Source of the DNA: Plumapathes pennacea
Taxonomy: Eukaryota > Cnidaria > Anthozoa > Antipatharia > Myriopathidae
DNA length: 64,000 nucleotides
Assembly: GCA_964036295.1 (NCBI GenBank)
Contig: OZ038470.1
Coordinates: 10,135,078-10,199,077, forward strand
Reading direction: 5' to 3'
Under the pieces are notes generated by a model. It was not told the origin of the DNA, ran no database searches, and was given only the letters and a program-made list of their open reading frames with translations. Position numbers and translations under genes: made by a program. This document shows, piece after piece, positions 18,620-30,682 of the stretch. Position 1 is the stretch's first letter, and each line of letters opens with the position of its first letter.

Positions 18620-21600
18620 ATGGCGCCGGCCCCTTCAAAACTTGAAATAAACTTCCAGCGCCTTCTAGGGCGATGTGAGGCGATGGCCTCTGAATATCAG
18701 GATAACAAAGAAACTGTCAGTTGGAGACTTGATAAGGTAAGCTTTGTAACCATTAACCGCTTTTAAAATAGTGTAGAATTTGCCACGTACGTGCTGGAGA
18801 ATATATTTTTTAAAAGACAGTGACGGATGAATATATTTCAATACAAGTAGGACCAATTCATTATGAGATAAAGCAAACTTTCAGTAACATGGAATATTAA
18901 GAACTGTTTGCAGCTATTTATTTGAAACAATTAAAAAAAAAAAGCATTTACAGTGCTCGACATTAAGGTTTTAGGGGAAACCAACCTAAAGGGTTTAGTT
19001 GCCCGTAACACAATTTTAGGTGCCCGGACGTAATTACAGAAATTCCGTATTTTGTATGACAGTTTTTATCTAAAAGAAGTGTCTAATTCAGCTGGACAAA
19101 GAACAGGTGTTTTGTAGTGATATATTCTCTTGGAATTACATTACGGTACACATTTTTCGTAAAAATGCAAAGAAGCAACTTGGGTAGTGACGCGAACGTG
19201 AAATCACTGCAAGTTGTCTTGCAAGTTCTTGATCGGCGCATGGTTACAACTCAGAGCATTTTCTCCAGCATAATCACAGCAAGCATTTAATATTATTTGT
19301 GCTTCAGTAATAGTATCACAATTCAATTGTGGGTTATCATTCCATATCAGAGACTTTAAACAATTCCCGATGATCAGACGTCTATCAGTTGGTCACTGAT
19401 AATGAAGCATGGACTGAGATCGCAGTTGCTTTTACATCACAGCTGCAAATTACAAACATCTCTTTGAGCGAGTTTGAAAGCTGTTCCAAAGCAAGTGCAA
19501 GGAGAAGACGTTTTGGTATAAACAAAACACTGACAGCAAAGAACGATCCGATATTGCGTTAACACAAGGAATAACGTGATTCCTTTTTACATGTTCTCTT
19601 ACATCGGTGCATGTGTTTTTCTCCGTTCAAAATGCTCTCAGCAAGTCTCTTATAATTGTTTTTATCTATTCTTTTGCAAGAGAGCGGCCAGTAAATCTAT
19701 ACGAGTGTCTGAACGTGGCGCAACACCATGACAATGCATGTGTTTTTCATCGTTCAGTTGCCACATGGCTCGTTGCTTTGAAATTAGCCTTGATTCTATT
19801 CTTTTTATGGCATCGCTCTGAGTTGTTGCGCTGTGATATTGGTTTGAATTGGATCTGATCAAGCATAAGCTAATTTTATCAATACTGTGTGAATTCACTT
19901 ACAGTCATTTATTTTACTGAAAACTGATTTTATCGCGTAAACACTGAAGTTGCTGCCTAATGCGTTGCGGTGATAATTTCGTCTGAACCTCGGTTAATTG
20001 GCGTCTTATTGTACACAGTAACAGAAACTAACGAAATACATGCATTTAAAACGTACAGATCCGTAACTAGATAATTTCCTGTAATAATCGAACTGATGTA
20101 ACCTTGAATAAGTTTTCGGCTTGAGTGGCACGCATGTTTTTAATGTGTTAGGCAACCAAATATGGTAAGGCCAAACAAAGCTCGGCATAATTCTGGTGCA
20201 AACTGTGAGGATGATGACCTTCCACTTTCCCATTTAATGGGAAATGTAATTCTTTCTCAGAGTGAGATCATTTATGGACAAGATTGAGTTTCAAGGAATT
20301 GGATGTTCCAAAATTTTTTGGTTGTCCGGCCGGGCAACCACTGCACTAAATTTACCTGCCCGGCTAGAATTTTTAGTTGCCCCGGGCAAGCGGGCAATCA
20401 CCAATATCGAGCCCTGATTTACAATGCTTACAAGTTGGATCATTCATTGCTCGAACTACCACTTATTGAGGGAGGGGGAAGGGGACTGGGACCACCAAAG
20501 TCCTGTCCTGTCTTTTGCATGAAACATATCTGTGAGAGTCAAGAATAGTCGAAATTTTCTGGGGAGTGTGCCCTGGAGTCCCCTCAGCAGGAAAGCCAGG
20601 CAGGAATATACACTCTCACACTCTCACTTTCTACCCTGCCTGTAATATATCTTACAGGGAACTACCCACTTGTCAAGGATTGAAAGACCTGTTTAAATGT
20701 TTAAATGTTTAAATGTTTATATTTTTACTTTTGCCTGTCCTCAGTAATTTTCCCTCAGTATTTTCAAAGTATGACCACTGTTATTAATGTTGAATCTATC
20801 CCAAAATGACCCTCATCCCTATATGTGTCACAGTATGCAGAATCTATAAATTGCTAGAAAACTTTGTCAGATTTTCAAGGGGACATGCTGGTATATCATG
20901 TTCCCATTGTGCAATATTTTCAAATCATGTTGTTGTGCACTTGTCTAAACTGCACCAAAAAACCCAGCAGAGTAGTTATGGTGGTGTGGGGATCCATTAG
21001 TGGCACCCTCAATCTACTGGGGATAGGGGCACATAGTTTTTAACACCAGATTCTCCCTTTTGCTGACCCCCGTCATCCCCAATAATAATGACCACTCCCT
21101 AAACAGACTTCTGACTATTTGATGAGCATCTATAAACATGTAGACACAGATTTCAATAGGCCACTTCCTAGATGCCTGTTACCTCTGTTTGAAACCGAGG
21201 CCTAGTGCAAAACCTTTCTTATGGTGATAAGTTTGATTTGCATAGAAATGAATACTAATTTTCATAAGAAATATTCATGACAATGTGCATCTCGGAAGTG
21301 GCCTATTGCATAGGTACACCAGCCAGTATTTTGCCAGGATATTGGAATTAAGTATGTTTTAACATGAATGGAAATTCCCCTAAAGACCCCTTTATTGGTA
21401 TTCTTTTACCGACACCCATACATTTAGCGGTCCAACTTATAAATATTAAATATGGGTGACTGAACCAATCTGAACAAAATAGCTTTAATTTGCTGTAGAT
21501 ATTTAACAGACATCAGTTAGGGTTAATTATCAGGTTTATCTGGTCTTCACTGCATGGCCATGCAGCACAGGTCTCTAAACAGGCTAGTGTACCAGTATGA

Positions 21601-24600
21601 GAAATCCTGAGTGGTTAATATGATATTCTGACTGTATACTTCAGTATGTGATGGCTCTCCACAAACAAGTAACAGAGTTGGCAAAGGGTGACAGGTGAGA
21701 GACCTGTAGGACTTACTAAAGATCCAACAAGTATATATTGATCAGATCAAAATACATTATTGATATCAGTTTGATTGGTTTTGATAAATTAAGGATCTAC
21801 GTTCTGCCATGCAAAATTTTGTGGCCTCATTGATTTTTTTAATGTTTAGACAGGCCTAAGCCAGAGAGAAGTTAAATGACCTATATGCAATCTTTTTGAG
21901 GCAGTGTCTTTGTGTCTACGCAGACACTTGGGCAATATTGTGAAGTGGCCCCAGGGTGTATATAATATGTTACTTAAAGCAATTAAACCATAATCTTATG
22001 CTATTTGTTTGTAGCAAGCCCTGTCCATCTACTATGAGTGAATACATGAGAAGAGTGGACTTCTTGAAAGCCATGATAGAGTCAGAGAAGTTGGTAGGTC
22101 TTGGTAGTTTACAGCTTGAAAGTGCACATCATTTTCTTAAAAGCACAAACACATGACATCATAATACAGCAGTGTCTTGAGGAGTGGGGTTACAGTAGTT
22201 AGTATGGATTGTTAGTCTAATAAACAGAGTAACAGTTATTAAGTTTAATAACATGCATATAATAATTTCTGCATTCTGATTGGCTGAGCTCACATCAATT
22301 TATCCCAAACAGTGCAAAAATGTGTAATTAACAGTGCAGAAATGTGAAATTAAGAGTGCAGAAATTTGAAATATTGAAAACTGCCGACAGCTAACGTGCG
22401 TATTTGGGTCATTCCACAGTATTTTGGACATGGATATCAGTTTTCTAAATGTTTTGAATCAAACCTAAAATGTCCTTTAAGTTGTAGCTTGGTGTTGATA
22501 GTCTAAGTACTTTATGATGTGATTTATGGGGGTAGCATGTTGATAATGATGCATAAATTATAATCAAACATGAAAAAAGTAGAAATGGCTGTTGCGGAGA
22601 GGACAAATCAATTTATTGTTTAAAAACAAATGAAAAACTGAAACCTCACAAAAGTTATCAGGACATAAACTATTACTGATGCAGTTTACAGAACAGTTGT
22701 TACAGGATGATGTTTTACGCAGAGTACTGTGCTAGAGACTGTCCATTTGCTAAATGTCCTCTCCGCAACATTTTGACACCTAAAAGTTTATGTTATGGAT
22801 GACCACATAATCATATTAGATACACAGTTTGATAACTTCTAATTTATAACAGGAGGTACGTTTTATTGTGTTCAGATATTCTTCAGCTCATTACCTAAAT
22901 GATTTAAGGACGTTTTCTTTTTGTTGCGGAGGACATTTCTGTTGCGGAGAGGACACATTTCTCAGAAGTAGATTTAAAACAAATCCATTATGTTAGGTAA
23001 ATTGTATTTTTCAGGGCTTTCAGTATATTTTGAAGTGTGCAGCAGTGTACTTCTGTGTTAGTTAAAGTTTGAGAGGAAGATAACTATATTGTGGCATTCT
23101 AACTGCTCAAACAGCATTTAGGAGAGCACTTGCTAATAACAATCACTTCACCACATTTAAGTTCTTGCACAGAGTTTGTGCCAAAATGTTTGATTGGCCT
23201 CAGAGAGATGACATTAATGAGGTACATGCCACCTGTGTCTTTTATGGCCCAGTGGTCCAGTACAATAGCAGGACAATGGCCCCTTTGACACTCCAGATCT
23301 GGAGGAAATTGAAACTGTTTTTCAAGCTTTCAAGAAGCAGAGTTGTCACTAAACTGCTACACTATGTTGCTGTTCAGTAAGCATGAAATATGTATAAACA
23401 CTGTACATAAACATGATTGTACAGTTTAAGTATGTACATGACTGTACTGAAATCAACATTGTTGCAACAACTTTGAAATGAAAAGTTATAAGTTATACTG
23501 ACTGAAGGACAAAAATTGTTATTGTTGACATTCAACAGCATAGTATGTTTCTTTAAAAGCTGTTGTATATTATAGGATATGTTAATAACAAAGAATTTAT
23601 GTGTACTCAACAAGAAATATTTTGGGGGGGTATTTTTGCAAAGTATTCTGGGTTTTTGGTTTTACCTATAATGCTTTGTGGTCTAAGTGATTATAGTTTA
23701 TGCATTTCAGAAGTTTTTTCCAGAGTTTCTGGTAAAATAAGTTCTTGATGCACCGAATACAATAATTAAAACTACAATGAAGCAATAACGTCTTTATGCA
23801 TATCAGCATATCAAAATCAACTTAAAAAATTTGACCACTACCCTTTTCTTTTTCCAATTCCTTGCTACTGATCAAAGGACCTTGTTTTTGTTGACATCAC
23901 CATATGTTTCACTAAAAGCTGTTTTATATTCTAGAATGTTAATAAGAGTTGTTTAACATAACACACTTTGTCAAATTCAATGAGATTTTTGTGTTATTGT
24001 TCATGGACAAAAATGTCCAGTCTCCGCAATGTCCTCTCCGTAACAGAGACACATCAAAATATGGTCAATTTTCCTGATGATTGAACAAATGCAGCTTAAT
24101 TTTTTTGCCATATATTTAAAATAGATATACCATTCTTTAATACAAAACAAAAAGAAATTGTGAACCCATCATAGAATCAGAGAACTTTTCACTTACATCT
24201 TGTAAAACAAAAATAGCAAATTCTCTGAGTCTTCTCCACAACAGTCACTTATCTTGTTGTAGTCTTCCACAGTTAAAACTTACAGAAAATTCCAACATAG
24301 TGGGCATAGCTGTGACATTTGGATTTCAAGCTGTGGCATACTGAATGACTCTAAATGTCTTCTCCGCAACATACGAAATACTGTGGAATGACCCATTTAC
24401 GGCAAAGCCAGACAAAACAGAAAGCATGTTTTTATTCCTCAGGATGATTCCGATTCTGTTTACGAGAAAACAAAGTTCTTGAGACAAGTTCTTGAACTGA
24501 AAATGCAAATTATTGTATGCATGTTATTAACAAGTAATCACATGATATCTTGTGCAATTTTGGAATAAATGAGCACTTGTAAAGTTTTCAAAGACCACAA

Positions 24601-27600
24601 ATTGCACTTGCGCACTTGTGGTCTTTGAAAATTTGCTCGTGCTCCTTTATTGCAAATTGCACTAGAAATCATGTGATTACCTATACTAATGAACTCCTAC
24701 AACAACACAATGCATCAACTGTTCCATATTGATATTACAGTACTATGCAAAAGTAATGGCAGCAAAATTTGATGAATTTCATCCTTTGTTCTCACAAACT
24801 TGTTTTAATAGCTTTTCACTCCTAAACTCATCTAAGAAATTCTCCTGACCATTCAAGAAGAAAATGTATTAGTGGTGTAGTGAGAATTTAGTTGACCACT
24901 CTCGGCAGTGAAGAGTTAGCTGGCTTTTGTCTTAGTCCCATGTCTATCTGCTGGTACATAATTTACACCTCCCTCCACCTTCTTCAGGTTACAGTATTGT
25001 CAGTTGACATCAGACTTGATCTGGTCCAAATTTGAACATACATTCTCTTGAATGAGTTCTGAAGATGTAAAAAGTGCTTTATTTTTCTGATTAGCGACCC
25101 CCACCTCCTTGCACCATGTAATTTTCAAAATACGGGCAATATTGAAATTCACTGACATTTTTAATGATTATAAGTACCGCAAATCCTTGAGTAAGCACCC
25201 AGGGCACTTATTTAAAATTTTGGCTGAGAGGAGGGGTGCTTATTTCAGGGGTGAGATTATTGAAGGGAGGGTGCTTATATTTTTTTCCCCAAATCATGGC
25301 CAGATGGTATAATGGAATGTTAATGTACAAAGCTGTTTGTATACATGTAGCAACTGAATGACTCTTCAAGTGACCGGTCCTTGTAAACTGGAGAATGGCC
25401 TGGTGGTCCCTGGAAAGTTTATAGCGTTCACAAAGAGTGTGGCAAATGGGTTCAACAATAAATTATTAAAAATAAAAACCAGATTTTGCACGTGGAGGAA
25501 TTATGCAAATACATGGATCTGGAAATTGCAGGATGCAACTTGGAAAAAAAGAAACTCAATATAAATATGACAAATGCTATACTCAACCTTTGATGTCTCG
25601 GTACTTGCCTTGTAAAAATAGAGGGGGAGGGGAGGGAGGCGCTTATGTAAAGTTTTGGCTGAGAGGAGGGTCACATATTTGAGGAGGGTATTTATTTGAG
25701 GATTTACGGTATGTCTATTTGACGCATTAGCTGTACAAAAATAACATTAGCTGTACAAAAATTACAGCAGGACTAAAACAAAACAAAACTAAACTAAAAC
25801 AAGTTTAAAAAGTCTGAGATCTGCAGGTGTTTGAAATCAACAGTAGATAACAGTATTCTTCCCTCAAAACCACTTCCTCATTCTGAATAACTGCAGAGTT
25901 GTCCAAGTGAGAAATTAATGGCAAGCCAGCAACTGAATGTGATCAAACCTAGTTCTCCTATTGAGTCAGGACAAAAGAACAGAGGACGGCAACTGCAACT
26001 CAAGACGAGATCTCACTTGGAGAAAGACATGAGAGAGGAGCTACTGGGGTCTGGTGAGTGTTCATTGTTATCTCTCCCCCTCCCCTCCCCTCCCTCCTTT
26101 CTCTCTCTCTTCTTCTAAACTCTGTAATCTGCTTAGCACGAGGGAGAGAGAGAGAGCCTCTCAGAATTGATCCTTTCAAAAATGCTCCCCCAGAAGCATA
26201 TATCCAGACCATTTAAGGAAGCCAGTGAGATTTTTGGATTTAGTTCCCAGCCTCCAGAAATAACAGGAAAAGGTGTTTTGGACAACCAAGTCCAAAAATA
26301 TCAACTGAGTAAAATAATGATAAATTGGATTACAGTCCATTTCCATGACTGAACTATGTGTGGCCCCAGGGGTGGATCCAGGAGAATATCTGATCGTTTT
26401 CCAAATAGTGAAAAAGTTTCAATGTTTTTAGCTGTCCACAACAATTTCCTGTCATTTTTGGGAACTGAGTTGAAAAATCTGACTGGTTTCTGTGAACCGG
26501 TGCAAACTGATCTCAGTCTGCACCTGGGTCTATACTGAGTATGTTTCAGAGCATTCTTGTATATTTTGTTTGGTCCAAGCTGCATACATTATGTTTTTGC
26601 AGAAGGTGCAAAGGAGTCAGGAGGTCTGCGCAACAGAAGGTTAGTGGTTTTATATGTATTTGATCATTATTATGCAATTAGTTATCATATTGTGTGTAAA
26701 AGCTCTGCAATACTCTGGCAGCAGAAACAACCCAATGTTGATTATTGGTTTTGTCAGTTGGTCACAGGTGATTGGTCTCATGGCCAGGTTATGAAGAGAA
26801 AGGAATCCTGCATACAGCAGTTTGATTTCCTATTGAGATGCACAAGATTGCTGTACATCATCACAAGTTTGACATTGTAGAGTAGACGTACAATAACCCA
26901 ATGAATGTGAACACTTACAACCAAACGTTGCTAAACAAAATGAATATTATGTGGAAAAGAAAAGGAATGAATGATCTGTGAGAAAAGACCATGCGTTACA
27001 GGTCCTTCCAGCGGGGAGGGGAGGGTGGGGGGTTACTCCCAGATATACATGCACAGTATGTGCCGTGCGTGTATATTCATCATAATTTGAACAATGAACA
27101 GCAATCCTTATTTTTGTGATCTCTGTACAAAATGCAGACTTGGTGGTGATCAAGGCAGTGAAAAGGAGGAAAGCGTGGATGCCGTGTTGCAACATCATCA
27201 AAACACGCAAGAAAAAATTGCAGATGAGATGGTGAAGATGGCGCAGTCTCTCAAGCACACATCCATGGTGGCGAGCAACATAATCAAAGAGGACAACAAG
27301 GTAGTTATTTAAATGCAATGAAAAGAGAATTATCAAATAACTATAATACGCGCGTATTATATATATTAGGTACAAAGACGTGGTTTTAGTTCTTACAGGC
27401 GTTAAAGTTTAGTTGTTCCAATCTATAAACCTAAAGCGGCTTGTGAATTTAAACTTTTTCTCGTGTTCTGACAACATCCCACGTGTTTATGTAAGAGTAC
27501 AAAGACATGGAAACTTGTAAGTTAACGCGAAAAAGAAACATCGGGGCAATGGCCGATTCAAGGATGGTTTTTTCGGTACACAGCTTTAACCGCAAACATT

Positions 27601-29122
27601 TAGGTCCTAGTTTTCCCAACTTGGCCCGAAAAAGTACTATTTCCCATTGAGCCGCCATCTTTGGTTCTTTGTCACTTGGGATGCGCGCATATGGCCGTTG
27701 GTGCCTGAGCACTAGTGCCTGGGCACCGGCAAAAAACAAAACAAAAACGAAACAAAGCGAAAAACAACAACAACAACAACAACAACAAAACGCGTTCACA
27801 CTGCGAAAAGGCGCCCACTTTAATTAGTGCCCGAGTAGAAGATCGAGACCTTGTACTCACGGTGCCCACTTTAATTAGTGCCCGAGTAGAAGGTCGAGAC
27901 CTTGTACTCACGGTGCCCGAACTCTGGCGTAGGTACCTGAGGTGTGTACACATTAGTGCTCATCGAGAATCGTGCTCGGGCACCAAGTGTGAACACGCCA
28001 TAACTCTCAGGATAATGAAGCAGACAGGTGGGCACGGAGCGAACACTGAAACGAGATTGCTATCAGAAATATAAAACCCAAAAGTATTTCACTTAGTTGA
28101 ATAGGGATATATATCCATGAGGGTCCAAGTCCGCCAGCCACCGGCCTAAAGTTCCGGAAAATGGGCAATTGTAGGGGACTGAGGAACTTTGGATATTTTT
28201 TGTCTTTGTCTAAAACTACAAAGCAATCTATCAGAAAGATGTAGAAATCTTCACGAACATCAGGTTTTAATACATGCTATGTTTCGTAAGTTTTTGACAC
28301 AAGCCGAATGTTACTAAATTCTCACATATATCTCTTATAAGAAACTGAAAAAAAATGATCACTTTTAAGAACGAACAGGCATCTCGGAAATGGCTCGTTG
28401 TGTTTGCACAAAATGGAGATAGCTTGTTTTATTATATAAACACGAGTGTTTTACTGGAAAATATACCGTGCGTAAAAATCCATACGAAACTACATCCGGG
28501 ACCCGAGTGGCGTATTTTCATATCCTCACTAGTGAGGATATCGTTGGCACATTTCTCGCTTTTGCATGGTTGTTTGTGCAATTTCTCGTAAAACACTCGT
28601 GTCTAATATAGAAATTACACGGCGGCTTGAAGATATGGATTTTATTTTCGAGTGGTAAAAACAATATTTTACTCACTTGCGAAGCGCTCGTTCGTAAAAT
28701 ATTGTTTTTACCACTCGAAAATAAATTCATATCTTCGCGCCACCGTGTAATATCCTCTATATATTTTTCTAGGGAACGGTTGTCAATTGGGGCTCTGTCC
28801 TGTCACCGCTTCCTGTCACATGCTTACTTAATTTATTTCCATTTCTATTTATTATTACTTTGTATTTTTACTTAGTGACAAACTCGATAAACAGAAGGAC
28901 CAACAACTTGAGGACTAATTGAATATCAATTTTTTTTAGAGCCTGGAAGCTTCCACAAAGTTGGCCGACTCAAACTTTGAGAAACTCAAACGAGAATCGG
29001 AGCGACTGGAAGAGATCAACCAGCGGCCTTGCTCCATGTGGATCTGGTTAATGCTGATAGTCGTCTGTGTCGTGTTCATGATGATGATTGTATTCATCCG
29101 TATTGTTCCAAAGAAATACTGA
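18620..29122 (+). CDS. USE1: USE1, ER vesicle-transport SNARE (p31), seven coding exons
   Basis: Coding exons: 18620-18736, 21645-21694, 22015-22093, 25897-26053, 26603-26639, 27138-27300, 28940-29122. They give 261 aa, against 259 in human. Matching blocks include LEINFQRLLGRCEAMASE at the start, EYMRRVDFLKAMIESEKL in exon 3, LEKDMREELLGS in exon 4, the SNARE helix over exons 6-7 (HHQNTQEKIADEMVKMAQSL) and a C-terminal membrane anchor near residues 233-256 followed by a short basic end, PKKY. It is a tail-anchored Qc-type SNARE that works with syntaxin 18, Sec20 and Sec22 in Golgi-to-ER fusion (family knowledge). An in-frame ATG 48 nt upstream (18572) would add 16 residues; 18620 is chosen because MAPAPSKLEIN aligns with the human start. 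The introns, especially 18737-21644 and 22094-25896, are packed with transposons. Confidence 0.95.
18951..20416. mobile_element. hAT-like non-autonomous element in USE1 intron 1
   Basis: Left end CAGTGCTCGACATTA and right end (reverse complement) CAGGGCTCGATATTG are inverted repeats of the CAGNGCTCGANATT type common in hAT elements. Both subterminal zones are rich in GTTGCCCG/CGGGCAAC phrases. The pentamer ATTTA flanks both sides (18946-18950 and 20417-20421) and may be a target-site duplication, although hAT usually gives 8 bp. No transposase is recognised inside. Confidence 0.6.
22255..22404 (+). repeat. Dispersed repeat fragment, copy 1
   Basis: The string TTCTGCATTCTGATTGGCTG, followed by repeated phrases of the AGTGCAGAAATGTGAAATTA type, is shared with about 41985-42110. 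The repeat stops where the 2 kb TIR element begins, so that element probably inserted into it. Confidence 0.55.
22405..24395. mobile_element. Unassigned 2 kb TIR element with an iterated 16-bp motif
   Basis: Perfect inverted ends of 20 bp lie at 22405-22424 (GGGTCATTCCACAGTATTT core) and 24376-24395. Inside, the motif TGTTGCGGAGAGGACA or its close variants occurs at 22590-22605, 22923-22934 and 22940-22955 on the plus strand, and at 22755-22770, about 24014-24028, 24030-24044, 24229-24243 and 24356-24371 on the minus strand. The plus copies cluster to the left and the minus copies mainly to the right. One internal frame (23084-23380) is open for about 98 codons and includes the phrases MFDWPQRDDINEV and VFYGPVV, which look protein-like, but I do not recognise the family. 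Such an arrangement fits a DNA transposon with repeated transposase-binding sites and a truncated coding region. Confidence 0.7.
24534..24680. mobile_element. Fold-back MITE in USE1 intron 3
   Basis: The arms begin GTAATCACATGAT on both strands and stay inverted-complementary for about 70 bp, including a TTTTCAAAGACCACAA block in each. The whole 147 bp can fold as one hairpin. Confidence 0.75.
25175..25711. mobile_element. TIR element of the 'TACCGTAAATCC' family in USE1 intron 3
   Basis: The left end TACCGCAAATCCTTGAGTAA and the right end GGATTTACGGTA (reversed: TACCGTAAATCC) are inverted. A TTTTGGCTGAGAGGAGGG phrase is present near both ends (25219 and 25655). It ends about 190 bp before USE1 exon 4. 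Confidence 0.55.
27768..28003. repeat. (AAC)n run and tandem 51-bp repeat inside a short TIR element
   Basis: An AAC microsatellite ends near 27788. It is followed by ACGCGTTCACACTGCG, whose counterpart AGTGTGAACACGCC closes the segment near 28003. Between them a 51-bp unit, starting GTGCCCACTTTAATTAGTGC, is repeated at 27811-27861 and 27862-27912. It lies in the last USE1 intron. Confidence 0.55.
28431..28610. mobile_element. Fold-back element A in the last USE1 intron
   Basis: Arms TATAAACACGAGTGTTTTAC (left) and GTAAAACACTCGTGTCTAATA (right, with one gap) are inverted. A perfect 20-bp palindrome, TATCCTCACTAGTGAGGATA, lies at 28521-28540 near the middle. It abuts fold-back element B. Confidence 0.65.
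28614..28751. mobile_element. Fold-back element B in the last USE1 intron
   Basis: Both ends read ATTACACGG on opposite strands. The arms, about 60 bp each, include GAGTGGTAAAAACAATATTT in perfect inversion around a short loop at about 28680-28690. It begins 4 bp after element A and ends about 190 bp before the last USE1 exon. Confidence 0.75.
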
Positions 29123-29179
29123 TATCGCGTTGACGTTATGTCCCATAAATCCCAACGTGTCTTCAACAAAGAGCTGACG

Positions 29180-29340
29180 GACGTCATTTACAATCTACAC
29201 CTGAAGAAAACGAGCTGTGTGACGTCATTAGTAGGCGACACCGGAAGAAAGCGAGATATGTATGACGTCCCTAACAAGCGATACCCGAAAAAGACGAGCT
29301 TTTTCGTCATGTCATCATCAAGCGAGTCCGGAAGAAAATG
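29180..29340 (+). repeat. Four-unit 41-43 bp tandem repeat in the USE1 3' UTR
   Basis: Units start near 29180, 29221, 29264 and 29305. Each begins with GACGTCAT or a variant and continues with a CACCNGAAGAAAACGAGCT-like block. The second unit contains TGACGTCA, the palindromic CRE/ATF core, and the others contain near versions. The run sits 58 bp after the USE1 stop codon. Confidence 0.7.
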
Positions 29341-29440
29341 GCCAAGATTGACAGGACAACGTGATGCCACTGTGTAGCTGGTTTGTATCCTAAGACGAAC
29401 ATTTATGTGGTACTGATGAAGCGTTTGATGGATTAGTAAC

Positions 29441-29446
29441 AATAAA
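29441..29446 (+). other. USE1 poly(A) signal candidate
   Basis: A canonical AATAAA about 320 bp after the stop codon. It is the first AATAAA in the USE1 3' flank and gives a 3' UTR of about 340 bp. Confidence 0.55.
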
Positions 29447-29719
29447 AGCGAAGTACAACAAGAAAAAGTTCACAATAAGTTGTTATTGGCAAGACTGCTT
29501 CAGTACACGAGTAAAAGCGCTATGTCACTATTATATGTTTCTACGAGCTTTGTATTACCTTTTTTCGTCGATCTATCGGACCATTGATCATACACCAAAG
29601 TTGTGAGAACGTAAGTGACAAAAGCCTGTGCGAGCCGCAAACGATTGCAACCTCACCTCATACTGCATGTACTTGCAAGACGGGTTGCCATTAGATTCAC
29701 GAGAATGACTCGATTATTA

Positions 29720-30270
29720 CCCAAAGGGTACCCTTTTCAAGCAGTTTAGTCTGAAATAGGTTTTGATTTTGTCTCTTTGGTCTTGAATTGGGTAGTAGAG
29801 TTGAAATTTGGTATTTGGTCTTTTAGAGCCATTTTCGGATGACTGTCGAAAACCAAAACCAAATTAATCACACAGGCCAATCACAGAGACAGAGAAAACA
29901 GTTCAGCCAATTGGAAGCCAAAGTAATTTGCGTTTGGTCTTGCGTTTGGTTTTACTTTCCAATCAGCAGTGCGAGTACACGCCATCGCTTGCGTGAGAAG
30001 TGTTTGGTTTTGGTTTTGGTTTTGGTTTTGTTCCTGATTGGCTGAGCATGCTGACAAACTTGTGTGGACCAATCCGAAAGCGAAGCAAACGCAAAACCAA
30101 AGCAATCACACAATTACTTTCGACAGCCATCCGAAAACCGCTCTAAGTAGGGTGAAAAGTTTTGGGGTCTGAAATAGGGTGAAACTTTTGGCATACAGGT
30201 CCTCAAAAAAGATGGAAAACCTTCGGAGGCAGGTCTGAAAATAGGGTAAAAGTTTTCAGGACCACCCAAA
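29720..30270 (-). repeat. 'CCCTATTTCAGACC' family, copy 1, split by another element
   Basis: Phrases such as GGTCTGAAATAGGGTGAAAC at 30169 and GTCTGAAAATAGGG match in inverse the repeated CCCTATTTCAGACC phrases at 37855-38225 and the copy at 50925-51180. The element is divided by the MITE at 29823-30146. Confidence 0.5.
29823..30146. mobile_element. MITE with 28-bp inverted ends
   Basis: Begins TTAGAGCCATTTTCGGATGA and ends with the inverse (reversed end: TTAGAGCGGTTTTCGGATGG), then GACTGTCGAAA / GCTGTCGAAAG. Internally it has (GGTTTT)n-like tracts around 30003-30028. A truncated relative lies at about 57425-57480 in LMF2. Confidence 0.7.
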
Positions 30271-30682
30271 ACTTAAAGATTCTCCTACCACCCCTCCCCC
30301 TTCTCCCACGGGGACAGGTCTAACAATAGAGAACCAATCGGATTCCCGATTTCTGTAACTCACTTTATAATCCAGGTCAACTGGAGATTGACAAAAAAAA
30401 TTATCTTGTGGATCGGGATAAACGCAGTGTTTAAGTTTGTCTTCTTTCGTCACAGGACGAAATCGCACTTTTCTTCAATTCGGAAACACAACGGAAACAT
30501 ACCGTTCACCGGAAACGCGCAAAACAAAAAAGTATCACGATTCCGTGTTTCCGTCACGTTTACGAAGCTGAAATATCGCATGCTGTTGTCAAAAGTAAAT
30601 GTTGAGAACAATGTATAGAGACAAAAAAGTGATGTAAAACCATTAAATAGACACGATTGAGACCGATCCTGAGAGGAAGATT

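Noticed and set aside
29180..29340. CRISPR-like array
   Set aside because: Four imperfect units without constant repeats and unique spacers, in a eukaryotic 3' UTR; it is an ordinary tandem repeat.
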